NCBI RefSeq assembly: GCF_002865645.1
Contig: NW_020194518.1
Coordinates: forward strand, 310,001 to 374,000
Source: Hyaloscypha bicolor E
Lineage: Eukaryota; Ascomycota; Leotiomycetes; Helotiales; Hyaloscyphaceae
DNA: 64,000 nt
Reading direction: 5' to 3'
Part shown: positions 11,951 through 22,220 of the stretch, in pieces
Layout: every line of letters begins with the position of its first letter
How positions within the stretch are numbered: position 1 is the first letter of the stretch
Translations under genes and position numbers: made by a program
The notes under the pieces: generated by a model
The model's input: the letters and a program-made list of their open reading frames with translations, nothing else
Databases searched by the model: none
Told to the model about the DNA's origin: nothing

Positions 11951-13054
11951 AATAAAGCTTATTACTTTTAATTCTTTATATATCTTTTATTTTTTTCTTC
12001 TAACTAATATTTATAATTTTTAGAGAATATTATTATTAGATTATTATTCTAGAAATTAGATAAGCTTTACTATTACTTATTTCTTATTATTATCTAATTA
12101 CTATTACTAGATAATATTCTTAATATATGAAATTCTATTATTAGATCTTGGGAATTAAATATAAAGAATTCCTTTTAGTATAAAAATAAATAGAGAATTA
12201 AAAGATTATTTTATAAACTCTAGACTCTGAATTATAATAATAAATAGTAACTATATTTGGAATTAGAGAAAAAAAAAAAAAAGAAATCTATTATATATAT
12301 CTTATTAAACTAGAAATCTTTTAAAGGCTCTATTTGCCTTTTTAACTAGCTATTTTTATAGTTTATACTAGTCTAAAGCTTGACTATAATAACTATAAAT
12401 CTCGACTTTAATTTAAACTACTATTATAAGTTTCCTTATAATACCTAAATAAACTTCCTAATTAGGAGTTATATATAGACGGAATAGCTAAACTAGAAGC
12501 CCTATAAAAGGAAAAAGAAATCTTATTAAATCTAATAGTTATTTCCGAAAATACTTAATAATATATGATTTTGGGAATCTATTAAATATTAGATAAACTA
12601 GATTTGCCTATTTAAAGCTTATTTTATATTAGAAAACCTACTTCCTCTTTAATATAACTATAGCTATTCTTAAAACTTATATTAAGGCTTAATTAGTATA
12701 TTATATATTTCTATTTTTATATAAAGAGAACTTCTCTTATATAGAACCCGTTTCCTAATTAAGATACCGTTTTATTACTAGGAACTAATTATTTCTTTAA
12801 AAAGCTAGTATAATTTACTAATTCTTATTATTAATCTATTTCTTACTATTAAATATTATCTAAATAATTCCTATATTCTTAATACTAATTCGAAATACCT
12901 AATCTTTCTATATTTTATATTAATTTCAATATTAACTATTCCAAACTTAATAATAATATTATAAATCCTATTTATACTATTTTATAGTCCTCTTTTCTAT
13001 ATATTCTAATACCTTTAGTATTACCTTTATTAATATAAATATTATTTTAAAGTC
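11951..13054. other. RIP-eroded stretch inside Gypsy element 1, no gene resolved
   Basis: AT-rich sequence between integrase and the direct repeat. Plus-strand frames contain low-complexity Tyr/Phe/Ile-rich text with TAG stops, possibly the proline- or histidine-rich N-terminal part of the extra ORF before mutation, but I cannot define a start. Confidence 0.4.
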
Positions 13055-14627
13055 CCAAATAACTAAATAGTTTTATATTATTTAAAGTCGATTCTAATAA
13101 GTACTAAATAAATATAATTAGCTTTCGGAAAAGATATAGATTAGTTTTAAAAGAAGTAATATCTTATTCTAAGTTATTTCTTAATTCTATTATTCTAATT
13201 TCTTTTCTATTAATATTTACTTTATATTTTCTCTAATATCTTTAGTATATTTATATATCTTATTTTTTATATATTTCCTATATTATTTCTCTTCTTTTAT
13301 ATTATTTTTTAAATTAATAGAAATATTTCCAAATAAATAGGGAATTAGAATATACTTATATTATGAAATTTTTATTATTTCCTTTTATATTCTAATATTT
13401 TAGATACTACTATTATATCTATATTTCTATTATATTACCTTTTTATTTCCTTATTATTATTATTTAGTTTAATTTACCTTAATTATTTCCTTAATTATAT
13501 TTCCTTAAATATATATATTTATATTCTTTTTTATAATAAAAGCCTAATTCTATATTTTATCTTTTATAATTATTTCTAATTTATAATTATATTACCTTTA
13601 ATATATCTAATTATTATATCTATTTTCCTTATTATATATATTACTATTTCAGCTTTATTTTCTTACTAGAAAGAAAGAAAAACTCGAATATATATAATAT
13701 ATTTATATAATTTAAAACTATTTTAATTTATTCTTTATTTTAGAATATACTTAAAAGAAATTCTTATAATCTCAAAAACCTTTAACTTTATAACCTATAA
13801 CTATTATACTAATAATATCTTTATAACTTATTAAGAATAATAAAATAGCCAAAAAACAGATTTCTCAAGTTAGTAAAGTATAATAGCTAGTTCTTATAAG
13901 CCGTGATATTATTAAAAGCCTATAGATTAATAGTATTAAAGTTTAGAGTATTAAAGGAGCTTAAGTAGTTATAGAAGGCCTACTAATACTAGAAAAGATA
14001 GCTATAATTACTGAATTTAATATAAATATCCTAAATAAGCTAAATAGTATATATAATAAGCTTTTAAAATAGAAAACCTTTATTAGAGACGGAACTAGAC
14101 TAGGATTAACTAAAGAGAAGCTAAAAGACTACTAAGCTAATAATAGGAAATTCGAGAATATTATTAAAGGCATTTCCAAAAGTAAATAAGAGAAGCTTAA
14201 TAAGATTAAGACTATAGTAAACGGTCTTAATACTAAGAATTAGAATAGAATTATACTATATAATAAAGCTTTTAGCTAATATATTAATAATATCTATAAT
14301 AATCTTAATAAGAATATCTATAAAAAGTTATATTTTCTTTTTAAAATAAAAGCTTTAGTATATAAAGCTATTTAGTTAATTAATAAAGCTATTTTAGAAT
14401 ATATTAAGGATAAGAAGTATTAGAATACTAGTATATTTACTAAATTAGATATTACTAAGGTACTTAAGTATATTAAAGCTATTTCGGAATATAGAGAATT
14501 AGAGTTTAAGCTACTATTAGCTAATAATCTTAAGGCTAGATAATATACCTTTAATACTTCTGGAATCCTAATTAAAAAAGTTTATAATAATAAGCCTTTT
14601 CCTGCTTTCCGAGATAAGCCTAAAGAA
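13055..14627 (+). repeat. 1573 bp direct repeat, copy 1
   Basis: It appears identical to 15539-17111 at a constant offset of 2484, with no mismatch found in the lines compared and no net indel. Its right end runs directly into a 26-base A tract (14626-14651), while copy 2 continues into the extra ORF. It carries a duplicate of the 5' part of that ORF. Confidence 0.9.
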
Positions 14628-15538
14628 AAAAAAAAAAAAAAAAAAAAAAAATCAATAAAACCCTGAAATTTTATTATAAGATATAATTATTTCCATTATG
14701 ATTTCCATAATCTTTATTTATATATCTTTTCTCCTGATATTTTATCATATTTATCCAAATATTATAATAATAAATTCAAACCTTATCAATTATAACTTTA
14801 ATTATATTTTATATCTTTCTAATCCATAAAGCTTAATCATAATCTTATATTCCTTAATAAATTCTATCTATAAATTATCATTCTTTATCTAATGTTATTA
14901 TCTTACATCACTTTTCATATGGTCGAAAAATGTTCTTTCTTATTCATCCCGACATGCGCGATTCTTTCTTTTTGGCGCATAGAATTAATCCCTTTATGTG
15001 CCAGCGCGATATACTCTCTCTCTTACAAGCGGGCAATATATTTTGTTTTCTCTATTGGTATGATTACTTCGGAATTCATTCAATTTTCTTATTGATCTGC
15101 ATATAATTTCTCCTTCATCCAAAAGATTATATTTTATTCGAGAATTTCTACTGCCCTTTTTTGATCAATTGAGTTTTTACATTCTCTAGGGTTTTCGTCT
15201 CTTCCTCTTTCGTCCAAAGCTTTATTTGATATTCTTAATTATTCTAAAGAAAAGGGGGGCCTATTCCGCAGATCAGTTATCGCTTTACGACTTCAACATA
15301 GCCGCATTATAAATCTTCGTCAAGGTCTTTGCAGACTATGAACTAATTAATAAACCAGCTGCCCGCCGCGTCAGTGTTGATGCACCACATCGCACCAATC
15401 CTGCACCTTCTAACGCGACAGAACCACACGCCCCCCCAAACCTATCGACACGAGATCACACAGACGCCCGCTCAGGCCCGCACGCATATATATTGAGCGA
15501 TTAATCTTCCAACATAAAATCTACATATTCTTTCGACA
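14628..15538. other. 911 bp non-RIP island between identical repeats
   Basis: It begins with the remainder of an A tract. The next 600 bases are AT-rich but full of CA and TG dinucleotides, unlike everything around them. It then becomes pyrimidine-rich and, from about 15260, GC-normal with C runs. A 67-codon ORF (14892-15095) with hydrophobic content is the longest; nothing recognisable is encoded. Origin unknown: filler DNA at a duplication junction, foreign or organellar DNA, or an assembly join. Confidence 0.7.
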
Positions 15539-17111
15539 CCAAATAACTAAATAGTTTTATATTATTTAAAGTCGATTCTAATAAGTACTAAATAAATATA
15601 ATTAGCTTTCGGAAAAGATATAGATTAGTTTTAAAAGAAGTAATATCTTATTCTAAGTTATTTCTTAATTCTATTATTCTAATTTCTTTTCTATTAATAT
15701 TTACTTTATATTTTCTCTAATATCTTTAGTATATTTATATATCTTATTTTTTATATATTTCCTATATTATTTCTCTTCTTTTATATTATTTTTTAAATTA
15801 ATAGAAATATTTCCAAATAAATAGGGAATTAGAATATACTTATATTATGAAATTTTTATTATTTCCTTTTATATTCTAATATTTTAGATACTACTATTAT
15901 ATCTATATTTCTATTATATTACCTTTTTATTTCCTTATTATTATTATTTAGTTTAATTTACCTTAATTATTTCCTTAATTATATTTCCTTAAATATATAT
16001 ATTTATATTCTTTTTTATAATAAAAGCCTAATTCTATATTTTATCTTTTATAATTATTTCTAATTTATAATTATATTACCTTTAATATATCTAATTATTA
16101 TATCTATTTTCCTTATTATATATATTACTATTTCAGCTTTATTTTCTTACTAGAAAGAAAGAAAAACTCGAATATATATAATATATTTATATAATTTAAA
16201 ACTATTTTAATTTATTCTTTATTTTAGAATATACTTAAAAGAAATTCTTATAATCTCAAAAACCTTTAACTTTATAACCTATAACTATTATACTAATAAT
16301 ATCTTTATAACTTATTAAGAATAATAAAATAGCCAAAAAACAGATTTCTCAAGTTAGTAAAGTATAATAGCTAGTTCTTATAAGCCGTGATATTATTAAA
16401 AGCCTATAGATTAATAGTATTAAAGTTTAGAGTATTAAAGGAGCTTAAGTAGTTATAGAAGGCCTACTAATACTAGAAAAGATAGCTATAATTACTGAAT
16501 TTAATATAAATATCCTAAATAAGCTAAATAGTATATATAATAAGCTTTTAAAATAGAAAACCTTTATTAGAGACGGAACTAGACTAGGATTAACTAAAGA
16601 GAAGCTAAAAGACTACTAAGCTAATAATAGGAAATTCGAGAATATTATTAAAGGCATTTCCAAAAGTAAATAAGAGAAGCTTAATAAGATTAAGACTATA
16701 GTAAACGGTCTTAATACTAAGAATTAGAATAGAATTATACTATATAATAAAGCTTTTAGCTAATATATTAATAATATCTATAATAATCTTAATAAGAATA
16801 TCTATAAAAAGTTATATTTTCTTTTTAAAATAAAAGCTTTAGTATATAAAGCTATTTAGTTAATTAATAAAGCTATTTTAGAATATATTAAGGATAAGAA
16901 GTATTAGAATACTAGTATATTTACTAAATTAGATATTACTAAGGTACTTAAGTATATTAAAGCTATTTCGGAATATAGAGAATTAGAGTTTAAGCTACTA
17001 TTAGCTAATAATCTTAAGGCTAGATAATATACCTTTAATACTTCTGGAATCCTAATTAAAAAAGTTTATAATAATAAGCCTTTTCCTGCTTTCCGAGATA
17101 AGCCTAAAGAA
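15539..17111 (+). repeat. 1573 bp direct repeat, copy 2
   Basis: Second copy of 13055-14627. The left junction is abrupt (island ending in CGACA, then CCAAATAACTAAATAG); the right side continues into the extra reading frame, so this copy has the native right context while copy 1 has the native left context. That is the arrangement of a tandem duplication with inserted DNA between the copies. Confidence 0.9.
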
Positions 17112-19235
17112 TAGGCCCCTATTATAATTTTAGCTTTAACTTAACCAGATCTAGTTAAGAAAAATAGAGCTAATTTAGTAGAACCTAGTAAGAAGATTAC
17201 TAGTAAAGCTAGTAGAACTAGTAAAGCTAGTAGAACTAGTAAAGCTAGTAGAACTAGTAAAGCTAGTAGAACTAGTAAAGCTAGTAGAACTAGTAAAACT
17301 AGTAGAACTAGTAAAGCTAGTAGAACTAGTAAAACTAGGTAGAACTAGTAAAAGCTAGTAGAACTAGTAAAGCTAGTAGAACTAGTAAAGCTAGTAGAAC
17401 TAGTATAACTAGATAAGAAAAACCTAATAAGAATAAAGAGTAAGTTAAACCTAAGACTCCTAATAAATAGCAGAAATCTGAATACTAGACTAAGTATAAA
17501 GTTAGTAAAATAGCAGAAAGTAAGAAGAAGTTCTCTATACTAAAGGAAAAGATACTATCTAAAAAGATTTTCTTAACTATACCTAGAACTAAAAAGCAGA
17601 AGACCAGAAATATTAAATCCAGAGAACTTAATAAAGGCATCTAGTATACCTATAAAATACTAGCTAAATAGAAGTTAATACTTGCTTAGTAGAATAAATA
17701 TACTTTTAAGGAAATATATAATAATATTATAGGATCTATTTTTAAGTAAGAATACTATAGAATTAATAATGGATTTCTTAAAACTCCCTATATAGTATAT
17801 ACTTAGTAACTTGCTAATACTTTCTCTATTAATATATAAGAGATCGAGAATACTCTAAAGGTAATTACTAAAATCTATAAAGTTACTAAAGGCAAGAAGT
17901 ATATTTCTGTAGCTTAAATAAATAAGGAAATACGAGATTTCTTCTTTAAAAACTAGGAAATTAAGAAGTATAAATACAAGTACTATATTTCTGATTAATT
18001 CCGCTCTAATCTATAGCTCTAATTCAATATTATAGTTCCTATTCCTGAGTCTAGTACTACTAATCTGGATACTAATAGCTATATTTATAAGAAGAATTAC
18101 CTAAAATAGATTAAGAAGCTTAGTATTTGAGAGCTCTTAATAGAAAAGATAGAGATATTATAGTTCTATCTCCAAAAAGATAATATATTAATATATAGAG
18201 ATCTTAGTAATAGCTACTTTATCTTAGCCTCTTAACTTTTAATAGTAGATCTATTAATATAGCTCGGATTTTATAAGGTATTAAGTAAGTATCCTATTTA
18301 CCTAATTACTTACCCTTAGCTAGCCTAATACTTTACTTTTGGAAATATTAATTATAATTAGTATAAAGGCAATACTAAAGATCTGGCTATTACTAAAGCC
18401 TTAAATAGCAAGTTCTACCTTAGTAAAAAGTATTGGAATATTAGCTATATTTTCCTTATAGACTATAAAAAGGCTATTACTTTTAATAAGAAGTTCTTTA
18501 AAGATATTAATTATTTCTCTATTTCTAATAAATTTAAGCCAGAAATAGCTAAGGAAATAGACAAGTATTTACTAAAGATAATAGGAGAAAAGACTCCGAA
18601 TATAATCTATTTAACTAGATAAATAAATACCTTTAGCTAGGTAATCTATAAGTCTGGAATTATGGGAAAGTATTAATTCTCGAATAATATATAAGTTAAA
18701 GGATAGCTTAATAATAATTTACTACTTAATAGGCCTTTTATTATAGTTCCTATAAGTCTAGTTACTATTAAGAATAGAATATACGAAAATAGAATCTCCT
18801 ATAAGGTTATTAAAGCCTTTTATCTAGAGCTTTCCTCTCTTATTAAAGGTTAATTTAAGGATATAGTAAATAATACGAAATTCGAAGAAGCTATCTATTT
18901 AGAGTATATTAGTATAATTTATAATATAATTTACTATAATAAGCCTCCTTAATACTCTATAGTAAAGGCAGAAATTGAGTAATAATTAAAGGCAAATACT
19001 AATTAATATAAAGAACTATATCGGATTTAATATAAGAATATAGCTAAGCAGATTCGGATTATCTTTAAGCAAGTTCGGGAATATGAAATAAGACTATTTA
19101 AGAGTAATAAGTCTTATTTTAGATATATAAAAGAGAAATTAGATTAACTAATAGAGGAGGATCCTGAATATTTTATTATTTCGGACTCTAAATAGGATTT
19201 TTCTATTATTTTTAGTATTTAGGAAATAAGTACGA
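16330..19235 (+). pseudogene. extra ORF between integrase and 3' LTR of Gypsy element 1, unknown function
   Basis: A plus-strand frame is readable almost to the polypurine tract, broken by TAG/TAA where Gln or Trp would stand. Before damage it was long (about 900-1000 codons) and very acidic in its first half: many Lys codons now were Glu (GAA/GAG to AAA/AAG). Segments include TKEKLKDY, LFKIKALVYKAI, an Ala/Ser/Arg/Thr repeat block at 17195-17413, YYRINNGFLKTPYIVYT, YISVAQINKEIRDFF, IDKYLLKIIGEKTPNIIYL, NNLLLNRPFIIVPISLV and DPEYFIISDSK near the end. No transmembrane helix or RT/DDE motif is seen, so it is neither an obvious envelope nor a second pol. Captured host gene, element-specific accessory gene and remnant of an older nested element are all possible. 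Confidence 0.5.
17195..17413 (+). repeat. 18 bp tandem repeat (ACTAGTAAAGCTAGTAGA)
   Basis: About twelve units, encoding Thr-Ser-Lys-Ala-Ser-Arg in the extra ORF. Two single-base insertions (around 17338-17355) shift the frame in the middle. The uniformity of units in an otherwise mutated region suggests expansion after RIP. Confidence 0.88.
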
Positions 19236-19252
19236 ATAAATAGGAGATCGGA

Positions 19253-19555
19253 TATAATATAGTAGGCTATACTTATCGAAAATTGCATTATTTTGGCGGT
19301 TTTAAGGTTTAGGTTATATAATAAAGGCTATGGTCTTTTATATATAACTTATAGAAATTATATAAGAAAGCTAGTTTTTTTATAGATTTAGAGAATAATT
19401 CTTTATAAGTATTTAATTAATTAAGCTTTTATATATTATATACTATTTATATTTTACTATTTATACTTTTAATTTATTATTTTGCTATTAAGTTACGTTT
19501 TGTATTCTAGTATACTTTATATAGGTTTTTGTTTTATTATAGTTTCCCTTTCATA
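19253..19555 (+). repeat. 3' LTR of Gypsy element 1 (303 bp)
   Basis: Gapless match to 2622-2924, but further eroded: nearly all differences are C-to-T or G-to-A in this copy. It is preceded by a purine-rich tract (AATAGGAGATCGGA region). Confidence 0.8.
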
Positions 19556-19760
19556 CTATATAATTAACTAGGCTAGTAATATATTCCGGGAATTACTTAT
19601 AAAAAGAATATATATAGATATTATTTACTACTAAGTTTATTTCCCGGTAATTAGGGTTCTTAATAAGATATATTCCTAATAATTAGCCTAAACTAGTAAA
19701 GCTAATAGTATTAAATAATATAAAAAATTAGCTATATAAATATAATCTAGTTAAAGCTAG
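19556..19760 (-). pseudogene. N-terminal part of the split PD-(D/E)XK-like gene
   Basis: Minus-strand translation toward 19556 gives LLGIYLIKNPNYREINLVV, NNIYIYSFYK, a TAG/TAA, then FPEYITSLVNYI at the LTR border. Joined across the element with one CTAT removed, the frame continues without a shift into GRNYNSLGLLLD at 2620 and onward. Upstream of about 19760 the frame becomes too eroded to find a start codon. Neighbouring 19760-20150 is RIP-eroded with a semi-intact patch near 19990-20130. Confidence 0.6.
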
Positions 19761-20159
19761 TATTAGTAGTATTATAAATCTATTAATATCCTGAAAATAC
19801 TTTATATTTAGTATTAACTTTATAAGTCTTCTAGAGATTAGGTTATAATCTAAATAACTAAAAAGAGTATCTGACTAGTAATATCTTTCTTAGTAGGATT
19901 CTAATCCTAAAGCAAACTTGAATTACTAGGTAATTATAATAGCTAGTATTATATAATTAGTTTTAGCTAAAGAAATTAGTTTTAGCTAAGGTTCCAAGCT
20001 ATAATTTAAACTAAGCTCGCTTCTAAAGCTCGGCATTTTAGTAGTCTTGGCTATATCTACTTATCTACTACCACACCTCACTTCTTCTCTCCTTAGCTTT
20101 AAATTCTCAAGATATAGGAAATTATTAATCTTTAAGCCTCGTTTTATTACTTTATTTCT

Positions 20160-21260
20160 GCTATTATAGTAATAGTACTATTAATAGACTAAGAATAGTA
20201 TCTTTTCGGAATAGGACTTAATAGGAGCTAGTTAATAAAGTCTTTAAGAAATAATATATATAAATACTTTAGAGAAAGAGGCTTTAGTTATTATTATATA
20301 GTCTATATAAACTTCTCTATTAGTTACTAATTAGTATAAAGGAATATTACTATACCTTGGCTACCTGCTTTATTTTCTTAACCTTAATAAGCTATTATGA
20401 GTTCGTCTATATTAAGCGGGCCTTTTTTATAGGTACTAGAATAATCTCTAATATACTTTTCCTGAAATATACTAGTAATATTAGATCTCTACTATTAGTA
20501 GATTATTGTCTCCTATAGCTTTGAGGTCCTGTAATAATAAGTTAATAGATCTTATTACTTTTCCTAAGAATATATAATAAATAATATATATATCCTTAAT
20601 AATATCTAGTAGCTTTTCCTAATAAGCTTCGAATAGCTTTATATAAGAACTACAGGTATGCTTTTTTATAACTCGGGCATTTATAGTAGGTAAAGTATAA
20701 AGAAGAATGAAATTTCTATTAGTACTTAATAGGCTAGCCGAGTTAAGGGCTTCTGGGGGCCTATAGGATTTCTTGGTTATGTGAGATAAAGGTTATAGAC
20801 TTTCGTTTAGCTATAATAGCTATTTATTAATAATAGAGCGCGTTATTTCCTGCCTTAGGTAATAACTTGAGCGGCGTATAAGAATAATTAGGTATTGGAA
20901 TATCCCCTTTATATAACTAACGCATGCGGTTACTAATGCATATAGGTTATAGTAACTCATATACGAATTAAAATAGATAAAAGTAATATTAAGTAACGGG
21001 TACTAATTCTTTACTAGGGTAGGGAATTTATAGGGCGAAATTAAAACTAAAGTTTTATTGGCCCAGGTATATCCTTGCCATTGGACTTCCCTGTAATATG
21101 AGAGTCGCTTTTTAAGATTCTCCTTTCTTAATTATCTAATTCGTTTGTCTGACTTCTTATTATTCCTGCTGCGGCTCGCACTATGTCTGAAATACTCATG
21201 CCTTGCTATACTTAATAGGCTAGTATAAGCGTCGGAAAAATCATTGAAAATTTGAGGCAT
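20160..21260 (-). pseudogene. unrecognised damaged gene, about 360 codons
   Basis: A plausible ATG at 21258-21260 starts MPQIFNDFSDAYTSLLSIAR, followed by Arg/Ser-rich and Lys-rich text, then YYREVQWQGYTWANKTLVLI, PPEALNSASLLSTNRNFILL, ARVIKKHTCSSYIKLFEAY, FLGKVIRSINLLLQDLKAIG and RRTHNSLLRLRK. The same frame holds for about 1.1 kb with stops that are all TAG/TAA. RIP is milder than in neighbouring retroelements, especially 20700-21260. I do not recognise the family. Confidence 0.45.
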
Positions 21261-21574
21261 AATCTAACTAAATTAGGTTTAGTATAATTAAGACTTTGCT
21301 TGTTCTTAATCCAAGTAACTAAAGTAGTTTACATATATCGGTATTCTTATATTATACTACTAATTCGTAATATTAAGTATTATAATTCACCTTAGTATAA
21401 TAGCTAATATATTATTACGTATTATATATATCCTGTCTCCTAATACTTTAAAGAATATTAGGCCAGATCTTAATATAGCTCTGGGTTAGTTAACTCGTGA
21501 TTTCCTGTAAATATATATAGTAAAAGGTCGAGAGATATAATATATTATTATAACTTATATATTCTTAATAATTA

Positions 21575-22220
21575 TAATTATTATTAAAGCTACTAGATCT
21601 GAGAAATATATTAATACTTTATTAGTCCGTTTACGGTTTATGAGTAATTATATTATAAGAGTTATTTAAGATAATAAGGCTATTATTAAGGCTACTAATA
21701 CCTAGTTATAAAGAGCTAGAGACCTTTACCCGAATATATTATTGCCTTTTTACTATTATAGAAACTATTAAAGGCATGAATTAAAAGATTTCCTATTCTA
21801 TAACCAGATAGTAAAAGCTAGTAAGTTACTAGAGTAATAGTAGTAGTTTAAAGATTTAAGAAAGGCTTTTCTCCGGAATTATTACTTTACTAATTCACTA
21901 TATAAAGAATTCGTTAATGGCTCTTTACTTTATAATTAGGGCTAGGGTAAAAAGAAGCCGGAAAAGAAATAGTAAAAGAAGAAGGTAATAGAAATAAATA
22001 ATAATAATAATAATAATAGTAATATTAAACTTGAGAAATATAGAGAAAGATAGCGGAACTAGGATAAGATTAAAGAGATCTTTTATATATAAGGAGGTAA
22101 GGAGTTATCTTTATAGGCCATAATTTAGTATTAATAGTTAGGAGGCTTGAGCTATATTAAGGACCGGATTAATAATCTTAGATTATTTATTACCTTACTT
22201 CTTTTTATAGTACTTTAATC
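21575..22220 (+). pseudogene. unrecognised damaged plus-strand ORF with basic and Asn-repeat region
   Basis: Readable text includes LLVRLRFMSNYIIRVI, RARDLYPNILLPFYYYRNY, HELKDFLFYNQIVKASKLLE, FLRNYYFTNSLYKEFVNGS, a Lys-rich stretch and a short AAT repeat giving poly-Asn. Stops are TAG at expected Gln/Trp positions. The first 315 bases upstream (21261-21575) look like spacer between this and the divergently placed gene at 20160-21260. Family unknown. Confidence 0.35.

Larger units (their letters stand above)
2622..19555 (+). mobile_element. Ty3/Gypsy LTR retrotransposon (RIP-mutated) with extra downstream ORF and nested insertions
   Basis: Two 303 bp direct LTRs (2622-2924 and 19253-19555) bound this unit. 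CTAT lies immediately outside both ends (2618-2621 and 19556-19559), a 4 bp target duplication. A purine-rich tract just before 19253 fits a polypurine tract for plus-strand orientation. Inside, in order, are gag, aspartic protease, reverse transcriptase, RNase H and integrase traces, then a further long frame. Removing the nested LINE fragment, the MITE-like insertion and the 2484 bp duplication unit leaves about 13.3 kb, long for a fungal Gypsy element. All catalytic residues read have been changed by G-to-A or C-to-T transitions, so it is dead. It interrupts the PD-(D/E)XK-like gene; deleting it and one CTAT restores the frame of that gene. Confidence 0.78.

Noticed and set aside
2000..13000. 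AT-rich desert as mitochondrial or plasmid DNA
   Set aside because: Ty3/Gypsy domains are readable with C-to-T and G-to-A changes and CA/TG are specifically missing, which fits RIP rather than organelle composition. Only the 911 bp island remains a candidate.
17195..17413. Regular repeats that could look like a CRISPR array
   Set aside because: Units are contiguous 18 bp repeats without spacers, in frame inside a eukaryotic retroelement ORF.
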